Source: Flavobacterium noncentrifugens (GTDB lineage: Bacteria > Bacteroidota > Bacteroidia > Flavobacteriales > Flavobacteriaceae). Taken from it: DNA of 64,000 bases. The translations under genes and the position numbers were made by a program. Within the stretch, counting starts at the first letter, position 1. Every line of letters begins with the position of its first letter. The stretch spans positions 496,001-560,000 of the forward strand of contig NZ_FNEZ01000002.1 in the NCBI RefSeq assembly GCF_900100375.1. The letters run 5' to 3'. The notes under the pieces were generated by a model. The model was given only the letters and a program-made list of their open reading frames with translations. It did not search any database and was not told the origin of the DNA. Below, piece after piece: positions 1 through 8,073 of this stretch.

Positions 1-30
1 TTATCGATGAAATTTATTTTCAGGTACAAA

Positions 31-63
31 AAAAACCCGGCTGCAAATAACAATCCGGTTTTA
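31..63 (-). terminator. Possible terminator of the ndpA-like gene
   Basis: On the minus strand an ACCGG arm is followed about 14 bases later by a CCGGGT arm and a run of eight T. It lies 26 bases past the stop of the NdpA-like gene. The stem is short, so this is a moderate call. Confidence 0.5.
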
Positions 64-88
64 AGTATCTGACTATTAGAAAAGTAAA

Positions 89-1147
89 TTAGCTTTTCTG
101 CTCTTTGTTAAAATAAACCAGGTAATAGTACATTTGTTTTTCTTCGTCCCAGCCTTTTTCCACATATTTTTCAGCGCTTTCGGGATTGATAAAATCCAAT
201 TTGATTTGAATGTGCGTGTCAAGATTGATGACGTTTTTAATCGATTTCCTCGCGTCTGAAACCGCAGCATTTGCAATTGGAAACGAAGTAATATCCTCGA
301 TGCTGTATTTTTCGCCTTTGTCTACTTTATAGTTTTTGAATTCCGGGATCAGGTCAGGATTGTCCAAAACCTCATTTAAAAAATTCGTTTCTTCAAACTG
401 GTCGTTTTTGGCAAAATAATTCACCGACCGGTTCATGAACATTACTTCTTCTTTTTTATCTTCAGCAGGAAGCACGACATCTTTAGCAAAATTCTGACAA
501 AATTTCAGGTATTTTTTGGTGATGAAATTTTCATCTTCAAAAGCATCCACAGAAAGGAAATGCTCAAGCCAGTAACGCGCGTCATAACGGTTGCTGTCTA
601 CAGTCAGGATTTTATAGCCTTCTTCTTTTTTATAATTGAAAATGATACAGCCTTTGTCAAGTTTGTTCAGGTTGATGCCGTGTTGCAAAATCATTTCGAG
701 CGTCGTTCCTTTTTCTTCAAACTGTAAAAAGTCGGCCTGCAACTCGCTTTTAAAAATCCCGATAGCATCCACAGGATTGTTGTCAATCGTTAAATTCGTC
801 AGATAAGTCACATAAACTTCACCATTCTTAATGTGCGGATGATTCGATTGTTCAAATAAATGCTTCGTGATTTTCTTCGAAATGTCATGTGCATTCGATG
901 GATTTTCAAACATTTCTGTCGCAAATTTGTACATGTCGTTGTATTCCAGATCGATCTCATGTGCAAACTGATAATAATTTTCTTCCTTGTCACGAAACGG
1001 CTTAAAGAAAAATTCCTTGATCAGCGGCGCGACTTCATCGTTCATCCCAAACGGCTGTTCAGATAAGAAAATCGCTTCGTTGCGGCTTTTGTTTCCCACA
1101 CGGTGAATCGAAAGCGTGTCAATGTTGGTGTTGTAAAGATTGATCAT
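89..1147 (-). CDS. Nucleoid-associated protein, NdpA/YejK family
   Basis: A 352-residue protein resembling the 37-kDa nucleoid-associated proteins (NdpA/YejK, Pfam NA37), which bind DNA in the nucleoid. The N-terminus (INLYNTNIDTLSIHRVGNKS) and the hydrophilic, lysine- and glutamate-rich body fit the family, as does the length. I start at the ATG at 1147; a TTG five codons upstream would extend the frame but is less likely. It is cytoplasmic, with no signal peptide or membrane segment. The upstream gene on the same strand is 112 bases away, and the gap holds AT-rich heptad repeats, so co-transcription is uncertain. The exact role in Bacteroidota is not known to me. Confidence 0.8.
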   Translation of the reverse strand: MINLYNTNIDTLSIHRVGNKSRNEAIFLSEQPFGMNDEVAPLIKEFFFKPFRDKEENYYQFAHEIDLEYNDMYKFATEMFENPSNAHDISKKITKHLFEQSNHPHIKNGEVYVTYLTNLTIDNNPVDAIGIFKSELQADFLQFEEKGTTLEMILQHGINLNKLDKGCIIFNYKKEEGYKILTVDSNRYDARYWLEHFLSVDAFEDENFITKKYLKFCQNFAKDVVLPAEDKKEEVMFMNRSVNYFAKNDQFEETNFLNEVLDNPDLIPEFKNYKVDKGEKYSIEDITSFPIANAAVSDARKSIKNVINLDTHIQIKLDFINPESAEKYVEKGWDEEKQMYYYLVYFNKEQKS

Positions 1148-1151
1148 AAAT

Positions 1152-1256
1152 TTAATGGACAATTAATAATGGATAATTGAAAATTGTCGCGATTGAAAGT
1201 GTCCTAATTAAAATCCGGTTTGGAGTTGTTAATTATTACTTGTTAATTATTAATTG
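1152..1256. repeat. AT-rich heptad repeats (TGGACAA/TGGATAA type)
   Basis: Two short arrays with a 7-base period. The first (1152-1187) reads roughly as TGGACAA, TTAATAA, TGGATAA, TTGAAAA. The second (1226-1256) repeats a 14-base unit, TTGTTAATTATTA plus one base, twice. The same kind of array recurs at 7456, 19860 and 27335. Confidence 0.6.
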
Positions 1257-1259
1257 AAC

Positions 1260-1802
1260 TTAATTCCAGTTTTCCTCAAACCCGAAATCCTCAAAATTCT
1301 CATTGTCATCAAACATATCCAGGTCGTCTTCGTCTAAATCGTCTTCAAATTCGCCGTAAATGTCATTGTGCATGTCATCGGCTTCGAACGATTTATCTCC
1401 GGCGTCAAGCGGCATGATTCCGTGGCTGAATAAAGTATTTGGATAAATTTCTGCTGCAGCAACATCTTCAATCGCAGCCAGTTCCACTAAAAATGTCCAC
1501 ATATTTAAGAAATCATATACATAAATAATTTTCGTATTGTTTGTATTTAATATCTCCGAAAGGGAATAATCGCTCATGATTTTCTGTTCGCCCGGAACAT
1601 CGCCGGTGTCAAAAAGCGAAATTTCATCTTCTTGGTTCCATTGGTCGTCGCAGGTATAAAACGACGCAAGTTCTGTTCCGTCAAAATCAAAAGCATTGAC
1701 GATCGCATTGTGAAAATCTTCGAGCGTGTCGTCTTCCAGTATCGCAATATCGCGGAAAATATCTTCTTCCGAGTCGAGAATTACTCTGAATTTATAAACC
1801 AT
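1260..1802 (-). CDS. Plasmid pRiA4b ORF-3-like protein
   Basis: A 180-residue protein of the pRiA4b ORF-3-like family (Pfam PF07929), whose function is unknown. The N-terminal half (VYKFRVILDSEEDIFRDIAI and the following AFDFDGTELASFY) carries the family fold. The last 40 residues are strongly acidic and probably disordered (DDLDEDDLDMFDDNE). The start is the ATG at 1802; an in-frame extension to 1871 would run through the promoter. A -7 box (TACCTTTG) lies 22 bases upstream. It is cytoplasmic. The downstream neighbour is the NdpA-like gene. Confidence 0.75.
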   Translation of the reverse strand: MVYKFRVILDSEEDIFRDIAILEDDTLEDFHNAIVNAFDFDGTELASFYTCDDQWNQEDEISLFDTGDVPGEQKIMSDYSLSEILNTNNTKIIYVYDFLNMWTFLVELAAIEDVAAAEIYPNTLFSHGIMPLDAGDKSFEADDMHNDIYGEFEDDLDEDDLDMFDDNENFEDFGFEENWN

Positions 1803-1824
1803 AATTCTATTATTTTTGAAAGGG

Positions 1825-1832
1825 CAAAGGTA
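1825..1832 (-). promoter_or_regulatory. -7 promoter element TACCTTTG
   Basis: Read on the minus strand this is TACCTTTG, a match to the Flavobacterium TAnnTTTG box. It lies just upstream of the start at 1802 and supports that start over the longer frame. No clear -33 TTG is seen. Confidence 0.5.
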
Positions 1833-1884
1833 AAATTTATATTCAGTAATCCCCGAAAAAGTAATTAACAAAATGCAGCTACAA

Positions 1885-2484
1885 TTATCTTTTTAGAAAT
1901 TTTTCCCGAATTCGAGTTCGAAGTTTGTGGTACTTTTTATGACTCGGATAATGCCTGTTTGAAGTCATGTTGTTGAAGATCAAAGCAACAATCAATAATA
2001 TTAAAGCGCCGCTCAAAACCGGTGAAATCACATACCAATAGCCCATGTTTTTAATCGCTGACGAACCTGTAACGGCAATTAAAGCAGTTGCGCCACCCGG
2101 CGGATGCAGCGTTTTTGTAATTTGCATCATGACAATCGAAAGCGAAACGGACATTGGGGCGGTAATCCATAAAACATCCGGGAATATTTTTAAAACAGTT
2201 ACACCGATAATGGCCGAAACCAAATGCCCGCCGATTAAATTTCTCGGTTGCGCCAACGGACTTTGGATCACGCCATAAACCAAAACGCTCGATGCGCCAA
2301 ACGACCCGATCAGGAAAACAACATCTGAATTTGGAAGCTGCCGCGATTGCAGATAAGCGATAATCCCGATTCCGATGAACGAACCCAGAAACGCCCAAAA
2401 ATGTTCCTTAAAATCGACTAAAGTTTCCTTATATAAAATGTACTTTGTCGTTCTATAACCGCGTTTGATTTTTTTGATCGGCAT
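1885..2484 (-). CDS. HPP family integral membrane protein
   Basis: A 199-residue membrane protein of the HPP family (Pfam PF04982). The diagnostic HPPGGATAL motif is present near residue 127, and four to five hydrophobic segments span residues 30-175. Some HPP proteins in cyanobacteria and chloroplasts transport nitrite; the substrate here is unknown. The charged C-terminal tail (HYPSHKKYHKLRTRIREKF) is likely cytoplasmic. The start lies 3 bases after the stop of the ClC channel gene, so the two are almost certainly one transcript. The pairing suggests a shared role in anion movement, which is inference. Confidence 0.85.
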   Translation of the reverse strand: MPIKKIKRGYRTTKYILYKETLVDFKEHFWAFLGSFIGIGIIAYLQSRQLPNSDVVFLIGSFGASSVLVYGVIQSPLAQPRNLIGGHLVSAIIGVTVLKIFPDVLWITAPMSVSLSIVMMQITKTLHPPGGATALIAVTGSSAIKNMGYWYVISPVLSGALILLIVALIFNNMTSNRHYPSHKKYHKLRTRIREKFLKR

Positions 2485-2487
2485 GAT

Positions 2488-3765
2488 TTATTTGGATAAA
2501 GGGACCGGAATCGTATATACCGTAAACGGATAAATCATTTTTGCGGTGTATTTTGAAACGAGGCAAACCAATAGAATCGGGAAGAACAAGGTATAATCGC
2601 CAGTCAGTCCGCACACGAGGAACAAAGCCGTAAAGGGCGCGTGAATGCTCGCGCTCAGCATTGCTGCCATTCCGATCACGAGAAAATTCAGCGGAATCAA
2701 ATGCGCATCAAAAAAAGTATTCAGGACCAAAGCCGTCAGCAATCCCAAAAAAGCACCAATAAATAAACTTGGCGCGAAAACACCACCATCTCCGCCGGAT
2801 GCCAAAGTCGCAGAAGTGATAATTGGTTTGATGAAAATTAATGACATAAAGGTCAGTGCCAATGTCAATGTCAGGACGAGATTCGGATTTTCAATAACCT
2901 GATGGATCGCGTGGTAACCGTCGCCATACAATTGTGGCAAAATCAATAACAACATACTGATGATCGCCGCTCCGAAAGCAATTCTTGTCATTTGCGTTTT
3001 CGATTTGAAGAAATTCGATTTAAAAAACAGCACACATTTCGTCAGGTAAACCGAATGCATTCCGGCTAAAATCCCCAAAAGGATAAAGTACGGAATTGCC
3101 CTGAAATGCCAGGTTGCAATGTCGATCGCGAAAAGCGGTGCTTCTTTTGAAATCGTGACCACACCAAACGCCACTAAAATCGCAATCCCGTTTGTGAATA
3201 AAAATACCCGCGATACTTTTTTGTAAATGACTTCATAAGCGAATAAAATCCCGGCAAGCGGACTGCAGAAAAGTGCTGTAATCCCGGCTGAAACCCCAGC
3301 GCAGATCAACTCCGATTTGTATTTGCGAAAGACATTTTCCTTTTGTTGGGCAACTGATCCGATGGTGGCCGAAGCAACTACTGTCGAAACTTCAATTCCG
3401 GTCGATCCGCCGAAAATCACGGTGAGAAATCCGTTGAAAAAGTGTGACGTAATTTTATAGACTGGAAGGTTTTTGGTTTTAGAATTCGTGCTTTCAAAAA
3501 TTTCTTTAATGCCTTTGTTTTCTTTTTTCTTAAAAAGGTATTGTCTCAAAAAGTAAATCACAAACAATCCGATAGCTGGAAAAACCACAAATAAGAATTT
3601 ATTTTCTGAAGCCTGGTTGAAAAAAACCGATTCATAATGTTCGGTTATTTTCTTTAAAGACATTCCAAGGAAAGCTGCCAGAAAACCTATTAGAACAGAA
3701 CCGACAATTAATTTTTGGAAGATGATAAAATTGTAATTTTTCCTGATTGCTGCAATTGTTTTCAT
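2488..3765 (-). CDS. ClC family chloride channel or transporter
   Basis: A 425-residue polytopic membrane protein of the voltage-gated chloride channel family (Pfam PF00654). The selectivity-filter motif GGVFAPSL is present. GSTGIEVS aligns with the GREGP motif and keeps the gating glutamate. The first filter motif (GSGIP) is replaced by NKGIK. In PLAGILFAYEVI the residue aligned with the internal proton glutamate (E203 of E. coli ClcA) is valine, so coupled H+/Cl- exchange is doubtful. There are no C-terminal CBS domains. I start at the ATG at 3765 because an upstream extension to 3855 crosses the -7 box and a hairpin. It is co-transcribed with the HPP gene. Confidence 0.88.
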   Translation of the reverse strand: MKTIAAIRKNYNFIIFQKLIVGSVLIGFLAAFLGMSLKKITEHYESVFFNQASENKFLFVVFPAIGLFVIYFLRQYLFKKKENKGIKEIFESTNSKTKNLPVYKITSHFFNGFLTVIFGGSTGIEVSTVVASATIGSVAQQKENVFRKYKSELICAGVSAGITALFCSPLAGILFAYEVIYKKVSRVFLFTNGIAILVAFGVVTISKEAPLFAIDIATWHFRAIPYFILLGILAGMHSVYLTKCVLFFKSNFFKSKTQMTRIAFGAAIISMLLLILPQLYGDGYHAIHQVIENPNLVLTLTLALTFMSLIFIKPIITSATLASGGDGGVFAPSLFIGAFLGLLTALVLNTFFDAHLIPLNFLVIGMAAMLSASIHAPFTALFLVCGLTGDYTLFFPILLVCLVSKYTAKMIYPFTVYTIPVPLSK

Positions 3766-3782
3766 AAAAAAAGTGTGTTTTA

Positions 3783-3790
3783 CAAAAGTA
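3783..3790 (-). promoter_or_regulatory. -7 promoter element TACTTTTG for ClC-HPP operon
   Basis: A TAnnTTTG match on the minus strand, 17 bases upstream of the chosen ClC start. It supports ATG 3765 as the true start. Confidence 0.5.
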
Positions 3791-3840
3791 AGCAATGCAT
3801 CTTGAAACGTCTCGGCATACAACGTTAAAACCAAAATAAA

Positions 3841-3870
3841 AAAGGCGTTCTGCACAGAACACCTTTTTCA
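3841..3870. terminator. Hairpin with A and T flanks, probable bidirectional terminator
   Basis: AGGCGTTCTG and CAGAACACCT form a stem with two G-U pairs, flanked by A on one side and T on the other. It lies in the 289-base gap (3766-4054) between the ClC start and the end of the next minus-strand gene. Apart from this and the hairpin at 4024, I see nothing coding in that gap. Confidence 0.55.
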
Positions 3871-4023
3871 AATAGCAATTTTTCCCAATTTTTTTATATA
3901 ACTAACAAATGTTTTTGATCTTTTTGAGATGCATTTCATTCGTTTAAGCGGATATTCAAAATTGCAGTTTTTGAGTAATATTTTGCTTACAGGACTTGAC
4001 TCAAAAATTATAAGATTCCAATA

Positions 4024-4047
4024 AAAAAACCCGATTTTTAGATCGGG
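4024..4047 (-). terminator. Intrinsic terminator
   Basis: On the minus strand, CCCGATC, a short loop, then ATCGGG and a run of T. It lies directly after the stop of the small periplasmic protein gene. Confidence 0.75.
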
Positions 4048-4054
4048 CTTCAGG

Positions 4055-4447
4055 TTATTTCTTTTCTTCGGAACAAAGTCCGGCAATGTCATGAAAAATA
4101 TTGTGGACTTCCGTCAATGATTTCGTAATATCCGCATCAGGCGCTTTGGCTTTGACCAACTTGTCAAGTGCTTTTGCTTTCATCTGCAATTTTTCTGCCG
4201 ATGCCAAGATCGCATTCGTCCTGTATTCTGCAGGAATATCCGATTTTAATAAAGCCGCTGCTTTGTTGTAAAGTTCTTCCGAACGTGCTTTGATCGGATT
4301 CAGGTCGCCGGTTTCCGCCGGATGGAAAGTCTGCGAAATGACGCCATGAAATTCTTTAAGTGCCGGCCATTTGTCTGCCGCAGATTGTGCTTTGATCGAG
4401 CTAGCCACAAATAAAAAAGCGACGATTGCTAAAATTTTGATTTTCAT
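4055..4447 (-). CDS. Small periplasmic helical protein
   Basis: A 130-residue protein with a clear signal peptide (MKIKILAIVAFLFVASSIKA, cleavage before QSAADK). The mature part is predicted to be helical and rich in Ala, Lys and Leu. It looks like a four-helix bundle of the kind seen in small periplasmic proteins. A histidine pair (EFHGVISQTFHPAE) and a C-terminal EVHNIFHDIAGLC segment could bind a metal, but no known site is recognised. It has its own -7 box (TATATTTG at 4474) and its own terminator, so it is probably a single-gene unit. I do not recognise a named function. Confidence 0.65.
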   Translation of the reverse strand: MKIKILAIVAFLFVASSIKAQSAADKWPALKEFHGVISQTFHPAETGDLNPIKARSEELYNKAAALLKSDIPAEYRTNAILASAEKLQMKAKALDKLVKAKAPDADITKSLTEVHNIFHDIAGLCSEEKK

Positions 4448-4473
4448 TGTTGTTTATTTAAGTTGTTGTTATC

Positions 4474-4481
4474 CAAATATA
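4474..4481 (-). promoter_or_regulatory. -7 promoter element TATATTTG
   Basis: A TAnnTTTG match on the minus strand, 26 bases upstream of the ATG at 4447, in the short gap after the VOC gene. Confidence 0.5.
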
Positions 4482-4491
4482 AATTATTTTT

Positions 4492-4863
4492 CTATTCGCC
4501 CTGCACCAGCCACCATTGATTCCCAAAAAGATCTTCAAATCCAGCCGTGTAGCCGTAATCTTTCTTTTCGGGCGGCATCAGGCTCAGGCATTTTTGGCGC
4601 AAGCCCAGATCATAAACTTTACCAACATCTTCAACATAAATGAACATGCCTGCGGGTTTGTTCGGGAAAGTTTCAGATGCCTGGGTAAACATAATTACCG
4701 CGTCGCCAATCCGGAGTTCGCCATGCATCACATCGCCGTTTTCGTGCAGGCTCATGTGTTGTTCTGTCGCTTCGAAAATGGTTTTGGCAAATTCTGAAAA
4801 CCGCTTGGAATCATTTAAAACGAGGTACGGAACGACCGGAAGGTATTGTTCTGGAATTTTCAT
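4492..4863 (-). CDS. VOC family (glyoxalase/bleomycin-resistance-like) protein
   Basis: A 123-residue cytoplasmic protein with the vicinal-oxygen-chelate fold, in the PhnB-like branch. It has two beta-alpha-beta-beta-beta modules: the first around VPYLVLNDSKRFSEFAKTIF, the second ending in the typical AGFEDLFGNQWWLVQ. Such proteins are dimers that may bind a metal or a drug; the substrate cannot be read from sequence. The gene stands alone, between the small periplasmic gene and pheT. Confidence 0.75.
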   Translation of the reverse strand: MKIPEQYLPVVPYLVLNDSKRFSEFAKTIFEATEQHMSLHENGDVMHGELRIGDAVIMFTQASETFPNKPAGMFIYVEDVGKVYDLGLRQKCLSLMPPEKKDYGYTAGFEDLFGNQWWLVQGE

Positions 4864-4952
4864 CTGATGGTTGTTTAATCGATTAACGATATTTAAAGCT
4901 AATCATTTTTTAAAATGTAGCCGCTTTTTTCACGAAAATTTTAACAACAAAA

Positions 4953-4985
4953 AACGCATTTCCGTTTTAAAGCAGAAATGCGTTT
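4953..4985 (-). terminator. Intrinsic terminator of pheT
   Basis: A long stem (AACGCATTTC with GAAATGCGTT) followed on the minus strand by TTTTTTG. It lies just past the pheT stop. Confidence 0.8.
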
Positions 4986-5005
4986 GATGATTTTTATCGC
5001 TGAGA

Positions 5006-7426
5006 TTACCTCAAAGTAGCGCCCAATTCACTTTCGAGATTGGATTGCAACTTGCCCATGATTTTATCTACCTGGGCATCGGTAAGCGTTTTCGAATTGT
5101 CCTGGATGACAAAGCTTACGGCGTATGATTTTTTGCCTTCCGGCAGATTGTTGCCTTCGTAAACGTCGAATAAATTGATTTCTTTCAATAATGATTTTTC
5201 GCTTTGGCGCGCAATTTTATAAACCGATTCGAATGATACTTCGTTGTTTACCAATAAGGATAAATCGCGCCGCACTTCAGGATATTTCGGGATGTCGGCA
5301 AATTTGATCTTGTTTGAAATCAGTTTCAGAATCAAATTCCAGTTGAAATCAGCAAACAAAACTTCCTGTTTGATGTCGAAATGTTTCAAGACCGATTTTT
5401 TCACGGTCCCGAATTCGACCAAAATTTCATTCGCTGCAGCAATCGCAATGCCTTCCGCAAAATAATCAGATTCCAACGGCTGGGTTTGTGTTTTTTCGAT
5501 GCCAAGCCTTGACAGGATTGCATTCACATAACTTTTAAACAAAAAGAAATCGGAAGTTTTTTGCGTGGTCGCCCAGCTTTCCCCGCCACGGTTCCCCGAA
5601 ACGAATAAAGTGAGGTGTTTTTGCTCTTCGTAACCCGATTCAAATTTGTGGTATGATTTCCCGAATTCGAACAATTTTAAATCCGAATTTCTCCTGTTGA
5701 TGTTGTATGAAACCGCTTCCAGACCTGAAAATAATAACGATTGGCGCATGACCGAAAGTTCGCTGCTTAATGGATTTAGCATCGTAACGTTGTGTTCTTC
5801 TTTCAACATTTCTGTCAGCTGAATGTATTCCGGAGAAGTCAGTGAATTCGCCATCATTTCGTGAAAGCCCAACGAATTCAATTGATTTCCAACGATATTC
5901 TGCACTTTGTAATCTTCTGTTCGTGGCGAATTGGATACGGTCGCGTTCAATTTTTTCGTGAAGTTGATGTTGTTGTAACCGTAAACGCGAAGGATTTCCT
6001 CAATCACGTCAATTTCACGGTTCACATCGACACGATACGACGGAATAATCAGTCCCAAACCGGCATCGGTCACGCTATTGACTTTAATATCAAGCGAAGC
6101 CAGGATTTTCTTAATCGTTTCCTTTGGCAAATCCTGCCCAATTAGTTTCGCTGCTTTCGCATAATTTAAAAACACCGGGAAATCCTCGATTTTCTTTTGA
6201 TAAATGTCGATGACATCTGACGTAATTTCCCCGCCTGCAACTTCCTGAATCAGCAAAGCCGCACGTTTCAGCGCATATTCGGTAATGGTCGAATCAATTC
6301 CTCTTTCAAAACGGAAAGAAGCATCGGTGCTTAAAGTGTGTCTTTTCGCCGTTTTGCGAATGCTCACTGGATTGAAATAAGCGCTTTCGAGGAAAATGGC
6401 ATTCGTGTTTTCAGAAACTCCTGAATTTTTTCCACCGAAAACACCTGCAATGGCCAACGGTCCTTTTTCGTCGCAGATCATTAAATCTTCCGCGTGAAGC
6501 GTTCTTTCAATATCATCTAAAGTTGTGAATTTTGTCCCTTCAGGCAATGTTTTTACCGAAATTTTCCCGGTGATTTTAGATGCGTCGAATGCATGAAGCG
6601 GCTGCCCAAGTTCGTGCAGCACATAATTCGTAACATCGACTACATTATTTTTTGGATTGATCCCAATTGATTTCAGACGGTTTTGCAACCATTCCGGAGA
6701 AGTTTTGACTTTTATTCCGGAAATCGTTACGCCGCAATATCTCGGGGCCAATTTGATGTCTTTTACATCCACATCGATTTTTAAAGTCCTTTTATCAATT
6801 CGGAAATTACTTACCGATGGCGTGATCAATTCAACACTAACACCTTTTTGGAGCAAACCGGCACGCAAATCACGCGCAGTTCCCAAATGACTCATCGCAT
6901 CGGCGCGGTTTGGCGTTAACCCGATTTCGAAAATCTCATCATTTTCAATTTTGAATACTTTCGCAACAGAAGTTCCGGGTTTTAAATCCTCGCTCAAAAC
7001 CGTAATGCCATCGTGACTGGTTCCAAGTCCGAGTTCGTCTTCGGCGCAAATCATGCCGTGGCTTTCCTGATCGCGGATTTTTCCTTTTTTGATCGTGAAC
7101 GGCTGCCCGTCTTTATCATACAAAACCGTTCCAATCGTTGCAACAGGTACTTTTTGTCCGGCCGCAACATTCGCAGCGCCGCAAACAATCTGCACCGGAG
7201 TTCCATCGCCTAAATCGACAGTCGTTACTTTTAAACGGTCGGCATTAGGATGTTGTACGCAAGTCAAAACCTGGCCAACGACAATTCCTTCCAATCCGCC
7301 TTTTACCGATTGGTATTTTTCAACCACTTCCACTTCGAGGCCGAGATCCGTCAGCAACGCAGCGGTTTCTTCAGATTTCCAGTCGATTTTAATGAATTGC
7401 TTTAACCAGTTGTATGAAATTTTCAT
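5006..7426 (-). CDS. pheT: Phenylalanine--tRNA ligase beta subunit
   Basis: An 806-residue protein, the normal length for bacterial PheT, which forms the alpha2-beta2 enzyme that charges tRNA-Phe with phenylalanine in the cytoplasm. Domains in order: N-terminal helical part, OB-fold tRNA-binding domain (about residues 40-150, with VGQVLTCVQHPNADRLKV), B3/B4 editing domain (about 210-370), B5 (about 405-475), catalytic-like core (about 480-690) and C-terminal anticodon-binding FDX-ACB domain (from about 712, PKYPEVRRDLSLLV). pheS is not in the window, so the two subunits are unlinked here, as in many bacteria. It has its own promoter inside the heptad-repeat array at 7449-7478 and its own terminator. 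Confidence 0.97.
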   Translation of the reverse strand: MKISYNWLKQFIKIDWKSEETAALLTDLGLEVEVVEKYQSVKGGLEGIVVGQVLTCVQHPNADRLKVTTVDLGDGTPVQIVCGAANVAAGQKVPVATIGTVLYDKDGQPFTIKKGKIRDQESHGMICAEDELGLGTSHDGITVLSEDLKPGTSVAKVFKIENDEIFEIGLTPNRADAMSHLGTARDLRAGLLQKGVSVELITPSVSNFRIDKRTLKIDVDVKDIKLAPRYCGVTISGIKVKTSPEWLQNRLKSIGINPKNNVVDVTNYVLHELGQPLHAFDASKITGKISVKTLPEGTKFTTLDDIERTLHAEDLMICDEKGPLAIAGVFGGKNSGVSENTNAIFLESAYFNPVSIRKTAKRHTLSTDASFRFERGIDSTITEYALKRAALLIQEVAGGEITSDVIDIYQKKIEDFPVFLNYAKAAKLIGQDLPKETIKKILASLDIKVNSVTDAGLGLIIPSYRVDVNREIDVIEEILRVYGYNNINFTKKLNATVSNSPRTEDYKVQNIVGNQLNSLGFHEMMANSLTSPEYIQLTEMLKEEHNVTMLNPLSSELSVMRQSLLFSGLEAVSYNINRRNSDLKLFEFGKSYHKFESGYEEQKHLTLFVSGNRGGESWATTQKTSDFFLFKSYVNAILSRLGIEKTQTQPLESDYFAEGIAIAAANEILVEFGTVKKSVLKHFDIKQEVLFADFNWNLILKLISNKIKFADIPKYPEVRRDLSLLVNNEVSFESVYKIARQSEKSLLKEINLFDVYEGNNLPEGKKSYAVSFVIQDNSKTLTDAQVDKIMGKLQSNLESELGATLR

Positions 7427-7448
7427 AGATCATTTTTTTGTACGGCTG

Positions 7449-7478
7449 CAAAGATAATTAACAATGGACAATTGACAA
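7449..7478 (-). promoter_or_regulatory. pheT promoter: TTG, 19-base spacer, TATCTTTG
   Basis: On the minus strand a -33 TTG (7478-7476) and a -7 TATCTTTG (7456-7449) are separated by exactly 19 bases, the Flavobacterium consensus spacing. The TTG and the spacer come from the heptad-repeat array. Confidence 0.65.
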
Positions 7479-7497
7479 TGGATAATGGACAATGAAT
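7456..7497. repeat. AT-rich heptad repeat array
   Basis: Units of seven bases in a row: TTAACAA, TGGACAA, TTGACAA, TGGATAA, TGGACAA, then a partial unit. It overlaps the pheT promoter. Confidence 0.7.
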
Positions 7498-7612
7498 CTT
7501 AACAATATCAACAAAAAAACCGATTTAGATTGATGTAAGATAATTGAATAATTCTGTAATGGATTTTCGTCCATCCAAATGTAAATTTATCAAAATTCAA
7601 AACACTAAAATC

Positions 7613-7882
7613 ATGGAAGAGCATATCTACAATCCCAAAAAAGACCCGAATAAAGATGGTTATAAAGTTCCTGGCGACGGCCTTCCGCCAAACGATCCGC
7701 CAAAACCGGGAAACCACAGCTTTGAAACGAATCCAAATTCGCTTGACGATAAAAAGCCAGGCGACATTCCGGGCAAAGAATTCAATATCAATGATAAAGC
7801 GTATTCAGACAGTACAAAGAAAGATTTTGTAGAGACGGTTTCGAAAATGAATCATGCGAACGAATCAGATTCAGAAAAATAG
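7613..7882 (+). CDS. Small hydrophilic, proline-rich protein of unknown function
   Basis: An 89-residue protein starting MEEHIYNPKKDPNKDGYKVP. It is rich in Pro, Asp, Lys and Asn and has no hydrophobic segment, so it is probably disordered and cytoplasmic. The motif KPG recurs with short spacing (PPKPGNHS, KKPGDIPGKE). I choose the ATG at 7613 because the upstream in-frame codons look like leader sequence. I recognise no family. It stands alone between pheT (divergent) and the aldehyde dehydrogenase. Confidence 0.55.
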   Translation: MEEHIYNPKKDPNKDGYKVPGDGLPPNDPPKPGNHSFETNPNSLDDKKPGDIPGKEFNINDKAYSDSTKKDFVETVSKMNHANESDSEK

Positions 7883-7995
7883 CCATTGATTTGTGTTATC
7901 AGTTAAAAATTCTTCTGAGAATAATGTATTATTTTAATTTCCTTTTTGTTAATGCTTTAATAAATGATAGTTAAAACAACACATCTGAAATTTTA

Positions 7996-8051
7996 ATGCT
8001 ACAACCTGACCGATTTATGCTACTTTAATTGTGCTTCGAAAGCTAATTTTG
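7996..8051 (+). promoter_or_regulatory. Probable AraC-type operator (two half-sites 21 bp apart) and -7 box
   Basis: ATGCTAC occurs at 7996-8002 and again at 8017-8023 in the same orientation, exactly 21 bases (two helical turns) apart. This is the arrangement used by AraC-type activators. A -7 box TAATTTTG follows at 8044-8051, and the aldehyde dehydrogenase starts at 8074. The likely activator is the AraC protein at 10130-11053. Confidence 0.55.
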
Positions 8052-8073
8052 AGTGAATCAAAAATTTAGCATT

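Noticed and set aside
808..993. Small minus-strand frame inside the NdpA-like gene
   Set aside because: A shadow frame in a different phase of a clear gene, without its own promoter or start context.
3868..4092. Open frame in the gap after the small periplasmic gene
   Set aside because: It crosses two terminator-like hairpins and overlaps the end of the real gene; its composition does not look coding.
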